Source of the DNA: Bacteroidia bacterium
GTDB lineage: Bacteria > Bacteroidota > Bacteroidia > Bacteroidales > GCA-2748055
DNA: 13,101 nucleotides
Direction: 5' to 3'
Assembly: GCA_004525825.1 (NCBI GenBank)
Contig: SPBY01000033.1
Location: 1 to 13,101 of the forward strand
Position 1 is the first letter of the stretch; each line of letters starts with the position of its first letter. Position numbers and translations under genes: made by a program. The notes beneath the pieces were generated by a model. That model did not search any database and was not told where the DNA came from. It saw only the letters and a program-made list of their open reading frames with translations. This document shows, piece by piece, positions 1 to 5,981 of the stretch.

Positions 1-1
1 C

Positions 2-31
2 TATGAAACTGGCTGGGAAATGAAGCTTTAG
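2..31 (+). CDS. 3' end of an upstream gene (partial)
   Basis: The first bases read as YETGWEMKL followed by TAG, ending six bases before the next possible start codon. The tight spacing and same strand suggest the last codons of an upstream gene in the same operon as the two oxidoreductases that follow. Only nine residues are visible, so the family cannot be named. It could also be a chance open stretch. Confidence 0.35.
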   Translation, partial: YETGWEMKL

Positions 32-36
32 AATAC

Positions 37-1023
37 ATGGATAAATCGTATAACATGAAATCCAGAAGATCGTTTATAAAAACCGTAGGTAAAGGAGCTG
101 CGCTGTCTGCTATTGCGCCGCAACTGTTGGCCGGACCTGTCCAGGATGTAAAACACCTTCGGATCGGGATCATTGGCGCTGAAAATTCGCATACCATCGG
201 CTTTGGCAAAATGTTCAATATCGACAAGAAGTTTCCTGCAGCGGAAGTAAAATATGTCTGGGGGGAAAGCGATGAGTTTGCCAGGAATGCTGCAGAGAAA
301 GGAAATATCCCGAACATAGTGAAAGATCCCCTAGAGATGCTGGGTGAAATTGATGCACTGATTGTCGATCACCGGCATGCACAATATCACCTCGAGGCCG
401 CGACCCCCTTTATTAAGGAAGGTATTCCCACTTTCATTGACAAGCCCTTTTGTTACAGAGCGGCAGAGGGGAAAGAGTTTCTGGACCTGGCCCGGGAGCA
501 TGGAACTCCCGTCACTTCCTACAGCACCATTGCCCACAGTGCTTCTACCTATGATATAAAAATGCAGGCAGAGTCCATGGGAAAAATCAACCAGGTAGTC
601 AGATCCGGACCGGTGGAGTTGGATTCAAAGTATGGGGGAATATTCTTTTACGGGGTACATATTGTACAGCCCCTGATGTACATGTTTGGGGAAGATATCG
701 AAAGTGTGAGGATCACCAGGAAGGGGCAAAATGGCAGTGCCAACCTGGTGTACAAAAATGGATTATTCGCTACCCTGATTTTAAAGAATATTGAGAGCGG
801 CTGGGAAACCTTTGTGGAGACAGAAGAGGGACTCATCGAACTCAAATCTCGTGTGGAAGAGAGCGATCCGGCCCTATGCTATACAGATATAGTTGAAATG
901 TTCCGAAGCGGCAAGGAACCCCGCTCACATCAAAGCATCTTGAATTGTGTCAGGGTACTTGAAGCCCTGGAGAAGTCCGTGGCCAGTCAGGAATGGGAAG
1001 AAACATCTATCATAGCTTCATAA
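37..1023 (+). CDS. Gfo/Idh/MocA family oxidoreductase with Tat leader
   Basis: Predicted NAD(P)-dependent sugar or cyclitol dehydrogenase of the Gfo/Idh/MocA family, about 328 residues, within the usual family size. The N-terminus carries a twin-arginine motif (SRRSFIKT, residues 9-16) followed by a mildly hydrophobic stretch ending near LAGP, so export by Tat is likely. The Rossmann beta-alpha-beta starts at LRIGIIGAENSHT (41-53); the glycine loop is unusual (IGAENSH instead of GxGxxG). IDKPF (134-138) sits where the family has EKP, with Asp for Glu. GVHIVQPL (206-213) supplies the conserved active-site-side histidine (H208). ATG at 55 is an alternative start that puts the RR closer to the N-terminus, as in typical Tat leaders. 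The next gene begins 35 bases after the stop, so the two are probably cotranscribed. The substrate is unknown. Confidence 0.9.
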   Translation: MDKSYNMKSRRSFIKTVGKGAALSAIAPQLLAGPVQDVKHLRIGIIGAENSHTIGFGKMFNIDKKFPAAEVKYVWGESDEFARNAAEKGNIPNIVKDPLEMLGEIDALIVDHRHAQYHLEAATPFIKEGIPTFIDKPFCYRAAEGKEFLDLAREHGTPVTSYSTIAHSASTYDIKMQAESMGKINQVVRSGPVELDSKYGGIFFYGVHIVQPLMYMFGEDIESVRITRKGQNGSANLVYKNGLFATLILKNIESGWETFVETEEGLIELKSRVEESDPALCYTDIVEMFRSGKEPRSHQSILNCVRVLEALEKSVASQEWEETSIIAS

Positions 1024-1058
1024 AATCAACCTACATAAGACTAAATAATTCTTCGAAA

Positions 1059-2351
1059 ATGGAAAAGACTAACATGAACAGAAGGCAGTTTGCCATCCGA
1101 TTGGCTGGTGCCACAGCCGGAATTGCCACCTTCGGACCCGCCATGGGTATGTCGGCAAAGAGTTACGCACGAATCATCGGATCCAATGAAAGGATCAAAA
1201 TCGGTGTCATTGGGTGCGGGGGCATGGCCAATGAACACATGCAGGCTTTGCTGAAGATGAAAGAATCAGACAATGTGGAGATTGCTGCCGTCTGTGATAT
1301 TTACTCTCATCGCCTGGACAGAGCAAAAGAATTAACCCAGGCCCCCGCCTTTAAAAACTATAAGGAAATTCTGGAAAATAAGGATATCGATTATGTGCTC
1401 GTAGCCACGCCGGAACACTGGCACTACCAGATGACCCTGGATGCCATTGATGCTGGCAAACATATTTATGTGGAAAAACCCATGACACATACCATTGAAC
1501 AAGCCAAAGACATCGTGGAGAAAGTGGCCATGTCCAAGCTGAAATTGCAGGTGGGCGTGCAGGGCATGTCGGACGATTCGTTTGAAACCGCACACAAAAT
1601 GATTCAGGAGGGCGCTCTTGGGAAGGTGGTCATGGCCCACATCGACTATTCCAGAAACTATACAGATGATTTCTGGGTCAATAAAATCGATCCGGATGTC
1701 AAACCCGGAGTCAATCTGGATTGGGAAGCATGGCTCGGTCCTGCGCCCAAACGACCCTGGGACCCGGAAAGGTATTTTTCATGGAGACGCTATTGGGATT
1801 ATTCCGGAGGAATTGCCACAGATCTGTTTATCCACAGGGTGACAAGAATCATTAAAGCTCTGGGATTAAGCTATCCCGATTACGTGGTTTCCACCGGAGG
1901 CAAATGGAACTATCTGGACAGTGTGGCCGAGATACCCGATACCCATAACATGATGCTCGACTATCCTGAAAAAACGACGGTCATGCTGGTATCATCCATG
2001 GCCAATGATACCCCCATCCGTCACGTGATCAGAGGCCACAAAGCGACCCTGGAATTTACCAGAGAAGGATTCACCATAACGCCACAAGAATCAACAAATG
2101 CAGCCACTATAGGCGCTGCAGGCGAAAATGTTGGAGGAACCGAGCTCTTCACCCATAAGAAGTCTGGCGCAGAAGATGTCACTTTACATCACCGGAATTT
2201 ACAGAATGCCATCCGGAAAAACGAAGCCTTAAAATGCGACTCAAACCTGGGTTTATATGGGGTGGTAGCCTGTATGATGGGGGTTCAATCCTTGCGTCAA
2301 AGGAAATACCTCAAATGGGACGCGCAAAATGAAACGGTCATTGAAAGCTAA
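1059..2351 (+). CDS. Gfo/Idh/MocA family oxidoreductase with Tat leader
   Basis: Second Gfo/Idh/MocA-type dehydrogenase, about 430 residues, the longer Tat-exported form common in Bacteroidota and Planctomycetota. From ATG 1059, residues 8-12 are NRRQF (twin-arginine motif) followed by an alanine/glycine-rich hydrophobic core. The dinucleotide loop is IGVIGCGGMANEH (48-60) with a good GxGGxA pattern. ATPEHWHY (117-123) and VEKPMTH (138-144) match the cofactor and catalytic-lysine region. A C-terminal WRRYWDYSGGIATDLFIHR segment matches the substrate-domain region with its histidine. The frame stays open upstream to 993, overlapping the previous gene, but ATG 1059 or ATG 1074 gives the expected Tat leader. 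It lies 35 bases behind a paralogous enzyme, which suggests sequential or partnered oxidation of a carbohydrate. No terminator is seen after the stop beyond a weak AATCA/TGATT hairpin. Confidence 0.93.
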   Translation: MEKTNMNRRQFAIRLAGATAGIATFGPAMGMSAKSYARIIGSNERIKIGVIGCGGMANEHMQALLKMKESDNVEIAAVCDIYSHRLDRAKELTQAPAFKNYKEILENKDIDYVLVATPEHWHYQMTLDAIDAGKHIYVEKPMTHTIEQAKDIVEKVAMSKLKLQVGVQGMSDDSFETAHKMIQEGALGKVVMAHIDYSRNYTDDFWVNKIDPDVKPGVNLDWEAWLGPAPKRPWDPERYFSWRRYWDYSGGIATDLFIHRVTRIIKALGLSYPDYVVSTGGKWNYLDSVAEIPDTHNMMLDYPEKTTVMLVSSMANDTPIRHVIRGHKATLEFTREGFTITPQESTNAATIGAAGENVGGTELFTHKKSGAEDVTLHHRNLQNAIRKNEALKCDSNLGLYGVVACMMGVQSLRQRKYLKWDAQNETVIES

Positions 2352-2379
2352 AAATCATGTGATTACATCCCTGCAATAG

Positions 2380-2594
2380 TTACCAGCTATCCCATTTGTC
2401 GGTGGAGACGGTTTCTGACAAGGGTTCTGTGAAACTAATGTTGATATATTTGGACAGGGGCGTTTTGGCCACGTAAGGCATCAGGCCCATTTTCAGGGTG
2501 GCAATAGCCTTTTGCCTCCTTCCACCTCGGTTTCCTGGCCATAGGTGTATAAGCCTATCATTAGCGATAGAATCGTCAATGCTTTCTTTTTCAT
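2380..2594 (-). pseudogene. small secreted protein gene with a one-base frameshift
   Basis: Reading the minus strand from ATG at 2594 gives a clear Sec signal peptide (MKKKALTILSL... ending in YTYGQ) then ETEVEGGK, after which the frame hits TGA at 2493-2495. The other frame continues without a break as KAIATLKMGLMPYVAK ... STDKWDSW and stops with TAA at 2380-2382. The two frames meet at a run of four A (TTTT on the plus strand, 2510-2513). One extra A would give GGKKAIATL and a single 71-residue secreted protein. So this is a point-frameshifted gene, a sequencing error, or a gene using -1 slippage at AAAAG. I do not recognise the family. It faces the oxidoreductase operon tail to tail with 28 bases between. 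Confidence 0.6.
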
Positions 2595-2740
2595 CCTGTC
2601 AGAGTTGTTGAGCTTGGAGTATTTCAATTTATCTCATGACAAGTCTTCAAGAGGGTGTGAGATAATCTGTAGGAAAGTTAAGTCATATATATGGACTATT
2701 CAAAAGGCACTCAATCTCTGTAATATATATCATAATGGAT

Positions 2741-2760
2741 TGTTAAATAGTGTGTTAAAT
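2741..2760 (+). promoter_or_regulatory. tandem TGTTAAAT direct repeat (putative operator)
   Basis: Two perfect copies of TGTTAAAT start 12 bases apart, ending 76 bases before the ATG at 2837. A 20-base segment containing them (2739-2758) recurs with one mismatch at 12984-13003. Direct repeats spaced about one helical turn apart upstream of a gene suggest a transcription-factor site. The regulator is unknown. Confidence 0.4.
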
Positions 2761-2823
2761 ATCCTTGATTTAGCCCTTGTTCCTGAGCAATCAGTAAATT
2801 TATTTAGGTTCTTACTCTTAACT

Positions 2824-2829
2824 GGAGGA
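2824..2829 (+). promoter_or_regulatory. ribosome binding site GGAGGA
   Basis: GGAGGA lies seven bases before ATG 2837. Strong Shine-Dalgarno sequences are uncommon in Bacteroidota and absent from most genes here, so this one fixes the start with confidence and suggests relatively efficient translation. Confidence 0.65.
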
Positions 2830-2836
2830 ACAGAAG

Positions 2837-3118
2837 ATGAATAAATATTTGATAGAAGTTTCGCAGGGATCGTACAAGCTCACTAATATGAGAGCGGCAT
2901 ACATCTTCAAACGTTCAGGATCTCATTTTGTAACCCATGCGGAATGGGGATTCCTCGACGGGGAGTATAAAGCCTGGCTTGTGGCTGAGACTGAAAACAA
3001 GAGAGAGGCCATGAGGATTCTACCCATCGCTTACCGCCAAAGTGCCAAAATTATTCCGATTAAAAAATTCACCAGGAATAGCACAGGTGATAATCTGACT
3101 GATCAGCACGAAGCTTAA
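2837..3118 (+). CDS. small conserved protein, possible DUF4242/ferredoxin-like fold
   Basis: A 93-residue soluble protein with no signal peptide, no membrane segment and no cysteine. Beta-strand-like segments are visible at KYLIEVS (3-9), HFVTHAEWG (30-38), YKAWLVAET (44-52) and KIIPIKKF (71-78), with a helix at NKREAMRILPIAYRQ (54-68). This beta-alpha-beta pattern, with a histidine-containing strand and a helix ending near a conserved PxAYR, resembles small Bacteroidota proteins with a ferredoxin-like dimeric alpha/beta fold (DUF4242/muconolactone-isomerase-like); that assignment is from pattern memory. The last 15 residues are polar and probably disordered. It stands alone, behind tandem TGTTAAAT boxes and a good GGAGGA site, so it is probably monocistronic and regulated. 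Function unknown. Confidence 0.75.
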   Translation: MNKYLIEVSQGSYKLTNMRAAYIFKRSGSHFVTHAEWGFLDGEYKAWLVAETENKREAMRILPIAYRQSAKIIPIKKFTRNSTGDNLTDQHEA

Positions 3119-3232
3119 CTTTCTGTCCAGCAAAAAATGGAGATGTTGGCCTGAAAGGAGGATAAGTTTGAATAGTAAATAGGAGGAAGAATATTTACCC
3201 GATCCACCACCAGATCTTATTCATGGATGATC

Positions 3233-3252
3233 CTGGATGGCCCAACATCCAG
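3233..3252. other. perfect 7-bp stem-loop downstream of the hydrolase gene
   Basis: CTGGATG, a six-base loop GCCCAA, then CATCCAG. It lies 29 bases beyond the stop of the minus-strand hydrolase gene and could mark or protect its 3' end. No T tract follows on either strand, so it is not a classical intrinsic terminator. Confidence 0.4.
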
Positions 3253-3281
3253 ATATTGTGATACCAAATCATATTTAGGGT

Positions 3282-4343
3282 CTAAATAAGATGTTTTTGG
3301 AGAAAATCAACTTGTGCTTTACTTGCCTTATCAAATAGTGGACTTGGATAGTGTATGATTCCAAAGTGACCTCCATCAACTTCAACTAATTTTTTCGGGT
3401 TTGGTGCAATTTCAAAGGCGTGTCGAGAAACCTCTGAATTAGCTCTTCCCACCATTTCATCATTATAGGCCACCTCCATAAGAAGAGCAGCTTTGATATG
3501 GGGAATGCATATTAAGGAGTTAAACTTGACCGGAACATTTGGTACAACATGAGTTACAGTATTTTCCCATTTTGTATTATATCTCCCACCATATTCTATA
3601 AACCATCTATAGGCGGTCAACGTGGGCAAAATTGAGGGAATGGTATTTTGGTCAAATGATACAACAGGCATGGGTCCGATGGTTGTTTCAGGAGTTCCTT
3701 CAACATTTCCATGGAGGAAAGTATCAGTTATTGAATTGAATAGTCTGCCATCCGCGTCAATTGGGGGTAATTCCCCTCCCAGGGCAGGAACCTGCACTAC
3801 AACAGCTTTTACACGATGGTCTATGGCTGCCACAACAATAACTTCACCTCCACTCATGCTATCTCCCCAAAGTGCAATTTTTGAAGTGTCAATTTCCGGG
3901 AGTGTAGTTACATAATCTATTGCATCACGATAACCACGTGCCTGAGTCCATATATTGATTTGTTGTCGTGGCTCGCCACCACTGATGCCGAGGTTACGGT
4001 GGTCGTATAACAGGACAGCAAATCCGGCTTCACAAATTACTTCAGCATATCTATCGGCAACCATTCCTTCAATGGTTGCGGAATACCCGTGTGCCATTAT
4101 CACAATAGCCAGGTTTTCCGATTTGTTTTCAGGCATATAGAGTCTGCCCCGGAGAGTTGCTCCTTCCGACGGGAATTCAATCATTTTGTACATGATATTG
4201 GCTTGTGATGTATGTATTATGCTACTGGATTCTTTTTGAGCGGATAGCGATATCGGAAAAAGACATAGTAACAAAGTGCAAATAATATTTTGTGGGACCT
4301 TTTTCAAAACCAGGAACATTTGTTTCATTATATAGTGTAACAT
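3282..4343 (-). CDS. secreted alpha/beta hydrolase
   Basis: Predicted Sec-exported serine hydrolase (esterase, thioesterase or dienelactone-hydrolase-like), about 350 residues. The signal peptide has a core ICTLLLCLFPISLSA and likely cleavage before Q36. The core domain begins near FPSEGATLRGRLYMP (57-71). HGYS (85-88) fits the oxyanion loop, YDHRNLGISGG (113-123) is a typical strand/turn, and GDSMSGG (160-166) is the nucleophile elbow with Ser162. D295 in AYNDEMV and H326 in DGGHFGI are good candidates to complete the triad. ATG 4328 (MKQMFLV) is the more natural start; the frame begins five codons earlier. The overall layout matches the S9/S15-like hydrolases often annotated only as alpha/beta hydrolase. 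It is transcribed divergently from the membrane protein at 4687, sharing a structured 340-base region. Substrate unknown. Confidence 0.88.
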   Translation of the reverse strand: MLHYIMKQMFLVLKKVPQNIICTLLLCLFPISLSAQKESSSIIHTSQANIMYKMIEFPSEGATLRGRLYMPENKSENLAIVIMAHGYSATIEGMVADRYAEVICEAGFAVLLYDHRNLGISGGEPRQQINIWTQARGYRDAIDYVTTLPEIDTSKIALWGDSMSGGEVIVVAAIDHRVKAVVVQVPALGGELPPIDADGRLFNSITDTFLHGNVEGTPETTIGPMPVVSFDQNTIPSILPTLTAYRWFIEYGGRYNTKWENTVTHVVPNVPVKFNSLICIPHIKAALLMEVAYNDEMVGRANSEVSRHAFEIAPNPKKLVEVDGGHFGIIHYPSPLFDKASKAQVDFLQKHLI

Positions 4344-4373
4344 ATCTAAATTAGAATCGTTCTAAATAAACAC

Positions 4374-4394
4374 GTAATTAACTTGTAATTAACT
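4374..4394. promoter_or_regulatory. tandem GTAATTAACT direct repeat (putative operator)
   Basis: GTAATTAACT occurs at 4374-4383 and again at 4385-4394, perfect copies 11 bases apart. On the minus strand they read AGTTAATTAC and lie about 45 bases upstream of ATG 4328 of the hydrolase gene. The spacing and the GTTAA core resemble the tandem boxes at 2741, 11275 and 12986. Confidence 0.4.
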
Positions 4395-4401
4395 AATTAT
4401 T

Positions 4402-4459
4402 AGATAAATATTATCTGACCGTCTCCTAAGCGAACAAGAGAAGGAGCAAATGTCAGATA
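4402..4459. other. two mutually exclusive stem-loops
   Basis: AGATAA (4402-4407) pairs with TTATCT (4411-4416) across a three-base loop. TATCTGAC (4412-4419) pairs perfectly with GTCAGATA (4452-4459), reinforced by an inner CTCCT/AGGAG pair (4423-4427 with 4442-4446). The two structures share bases 4412-4416 and cannot form together. No T tract follows. This could be a regulatory leader, a paired binding site, or chance in AT-rich DNA. Confidence 0.4.
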
Positions 4460-4686
4460 GCCCGATAATCATAAAATCTTTCCATAACAAGTAGGACGAA
4501 CCATATGTAAGCCCGTGCAAAAATCTTCTTTCCTACTCCCGGGTTCATACATCAAAGTGTTCGAAATCAGATTGGTTAAATGTTTATAGAGACATTTTAT
4601 GTTTAACTTAAGCCTAAGGTTATGTTATCCCGGGTTCGGGCATAGCTGACGATAAACAAGAAGTATATTATTAATAATTGACAGTC

Positions 4687-5400
4687 ATGAAAGATGTGTT
4701 TTCAAATCAAATCCGGATGTTTCGCTGGTTGGGGATCGCTGGAATCCTGGGAGCTGCTATTCTTTTCATCGGCGATATATTATATCTCTACGACTCAAGT
4801 GGTGAAGTGGCCGGATTAAGAAGCATAAGTAATCTGCCGGATGGAAGGTTCCTGGCTTCGGGAATAACTGCATTAATTGCCGGGTGGCTCTATACCCTGG
4901 GTGCAGGCCAACTCTATTTTGCTCTCAGGCCATCCGGTAAGCTAATATCAATTCTTACTTTCGGATTCTTTGCTGCAATCATGATTGGGTATGGTATTGC
5001 ACATGCGGCATTTTTCTCCATTATTTCCGGAGCCAAAGATGCATTCTTAACCGGAGCAGAAACGGAAGTTTTGACAGAACTGCCAAAGAAATACTTTAAT
5101 CTCCTGGTTCAGATCCTCACTATACCGGGGGTGATAGCTGCGATACTATTTGTGTATGCCGTACTCTTTCGGAAGACCCATTACCCAAAATGGATCGTCG
5201 TGCTGTTCCCCTTGTTTCTGTTTCTGTTTAAGGATATGATTGTGGAACGGCTTTACGGGCTGTCAAAAGCAGTTCTTAATGGAGGATACGAAAACCTGAT
5301 CATGTTATTATTCTTCCTGGTATCAACCATTGTATTGTGGAATGGAGGGAAGATCGCACCAGCTGATCAAGCGTCCAATCCAATCAGTGGTAAAACTTGA
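4687..5400 (+). CDS. six-helix integral membrane protein (DUF6796-like)
   Basis: A 237-residue inner-membrane protein with about six hydrophobic helices (residues 14-34, 55-80, 86-113, 138-161, 169-186, 203-219). Polar residues within or near the membrane include GD at 29-30, H106 in GYGIAHAAFF, and the K182-D183 and E187-R188 pairs after helix 5. The pattern of a first helix ending in a GDxLY motif and a GxxHxxFF in helix 3 resembles the uncharacterised DUF6796 membrane family; that assignment is from pattern memory. The frame opens at TTG 4678, but ATG 4687 is preferred. No enzyme or transporter signature is clear. The next gene starts 114 bases downstream behind its own inverted repeat, so it may have a separate promoter. 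Confidence 0.8.
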   Translation: MKDVFSNQIRMFRWLGIAGILGAAILFIGDILYLYDSSGEVAGLRSISNLPDGRFLASGITALIAGWLYTLGAGQLYFALRPSGKLISILTFGFFAAIMIGYGIAHAAFFSIISGAKDAFLTGAETEVLTELPKKYFNLLVQILTIPGVIAAILFVYAVLFRKTHYPKWIVVLFPLFLFLFKDMIVERLYGLSKAVLNGGYENLIMLLFFLVSTIVLWNGGKIAPADQASNPISGKT

Positions 5401-5438
5401 TATTTTCTTTGTGTAGTCTTTCCTGCAACTGAGTTCCC

Positions 5439-5467
5439 TTTTGTTAAACGATTAGGAGTCAACAAAA
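5439..5467. promoter_or_regulatory. inverted repeat TTTTGTT/AACAAAA (putative operator)
   Basis: TTTTGTT (5439-5445) and AACAAAA (5461-5467) form a perfect 7-base inverted repeat with a 15-base spacer, 47 bases upstream of ATG 5515. The position and symmetry suit a dimeric regulator site, but the arms are AT-rich and could be chance. Confidence 0.3.
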
Positions 5468-5514
5468 TACTGACTTATACGTCCTATTATTGTCTAACCC
5501 TAAATTCATTTATC

Positions 5515-5928
5515 ATGAGAAAATTATTTATTATTGCAGCCCTCCTCCTGTTTGCAGGTCTTGCATTTGGACAAACTCTTCAAAAGGGAAATCTCATTGG
5601 TGTGCACGTAATAACTGTTGACTTAAAACCAGGTGCCACCTTGGACCAATACATCGATTTTTTCAATGAGAAAGGAAAACCTGCATGGGAAAATGCCGAT
5701 AAAGGGATGAAAGTTTTCTTGATAAAAGGCCTTCGGGGAGAAAACGTGAATGAATTTGGAATGATAGTCCAGTTCAAGGATGAAGCGGCCAGGAATAAAT
5801 TTTATAACGCTGATGAGAGCCTCACTGAACTTGGGATTAAACGCCAGGAAGAATTGGCCCCAATCATGTCTGAATGGGAGAAGATAGGCACATATACTTC
5901 AACATATACGGACTGGCTTGTGCTTTAG
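5515..5928 (+). CDS. small secreted alpha/beta-barrel-like protein
   Basis: A 137-residue exported protein. Residues 1-19 are a textbook signal peptide (basic MRK, hydrophobic core, AFG before Q20). The mature part alternates strands and helices: LIGVHVITVDL (27-37), a helix DQYIDFFNEKGKPAWE (44-59), KVFLIKGLRG (66-75), FGMIVQFKD (81-89), a helix AARNKFYN (91-98), and a conserved-looking tail EEKIGTY-like segment (EKIGTYTSTYTDWLVL, 122-137). This resembles the dimeric alpha/beta barrel (ABM-like) superfamily of secreted Bacteroidota proteins with the same LKPG start and YTDW end. Known relatives have no assigned function. A strong intrinsic terminator follows 20 bases after the stop. Confidence 0.82.
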   Translation: MRKLFIIAALLLFAGLAFGQTLQKGNLIGVHVITVDLKPGATLDQYIDFFNEKGKPAWENADKGMKVFLIKGLRGENVNEFGMIVQFKDEAARNKFYNADESLTELGIKRQEELAPIMSEWEKIGTYTSTYTDWLVL

Positions 5929-5948
5929 ATATAAGAACAATTAATGGC

Positions 5949-5977
5949 ATGCCCCCGGTTCCTCCAGGGGCATTTTT
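5949..5977 (+). terminator. intrinsic terminator
   Basis: ATGCCCC (5949-5955) pairs with GGGGCAT (5967-5973) around an 11-base loop, immediately followed by TTTT. It ends the plus-strand gene 5515-5928. It also lies just past the minus-strand stop at 5982, but lacks a U tract in that direction. Confidence 0.8.
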
Positions 5978-5981
5978 AGTC

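Larger units (their letters stand above)
2595..2836. other. divergent intergenic region with promoter-like elements
   Basis: This 242-base AT-rich stretch separates the minus-strand small secreted gene from the plus-strand gene at 2837. It holds a tandem pair of TGTTAAAT boxes (2741-2748 and 2753-2760). Near the end there is a TAAATTTA stretch (2785-2792) resembling the Bacteroidota -7 element TAnnTTTG, though its spacing from the nearest upstream TTG is about 15 bases, shorter than expected. A frame is open from 2545 to 2844, but its product has no recognisable features and overlaps the broken gene, so I do not call it. Confidence 0.5.
4344..4677. other. divergent intergenic region with repeats and hairpins
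   Basis: This region separates the minus-strand hydrolase and plus-strand membrane protein genes and must hold both promoters. Visible elements are a tandem 10-base direct repeat (4374-4394), two overlapping stem-loops (4402-4459), an AAATGT/ACATTT inverted repeat (about 4578-4597), and the 10-mer TCCCGGGTTC present twice (about 4547 and 4628). No coding sequence of convincing quality is present. Confidence 0.6.

Noticed and set aside
2545..2844. 99-codon plus-strand frame before the small protein gene
   Set aside because: It covers the start of the minus-strand signal-peptide gene and the tandem box, its product has no domain-like pattern, and it overlaps the strong ribosome site of the next gene.
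3138..3252. Long-range inverted similarity GATGTTGGCC / GGCCCAACATC
   Set aside because: Imperfect and about 90 bases apart; the local CTGGATG/CATCCAG hairpin explains the right arm better.
4540..4645. CCCGGGTTC repeats resembling a tRNA T-arm
   Set aside because: No acceptor stem, D-arm or anticodon arm can be built around either copy.
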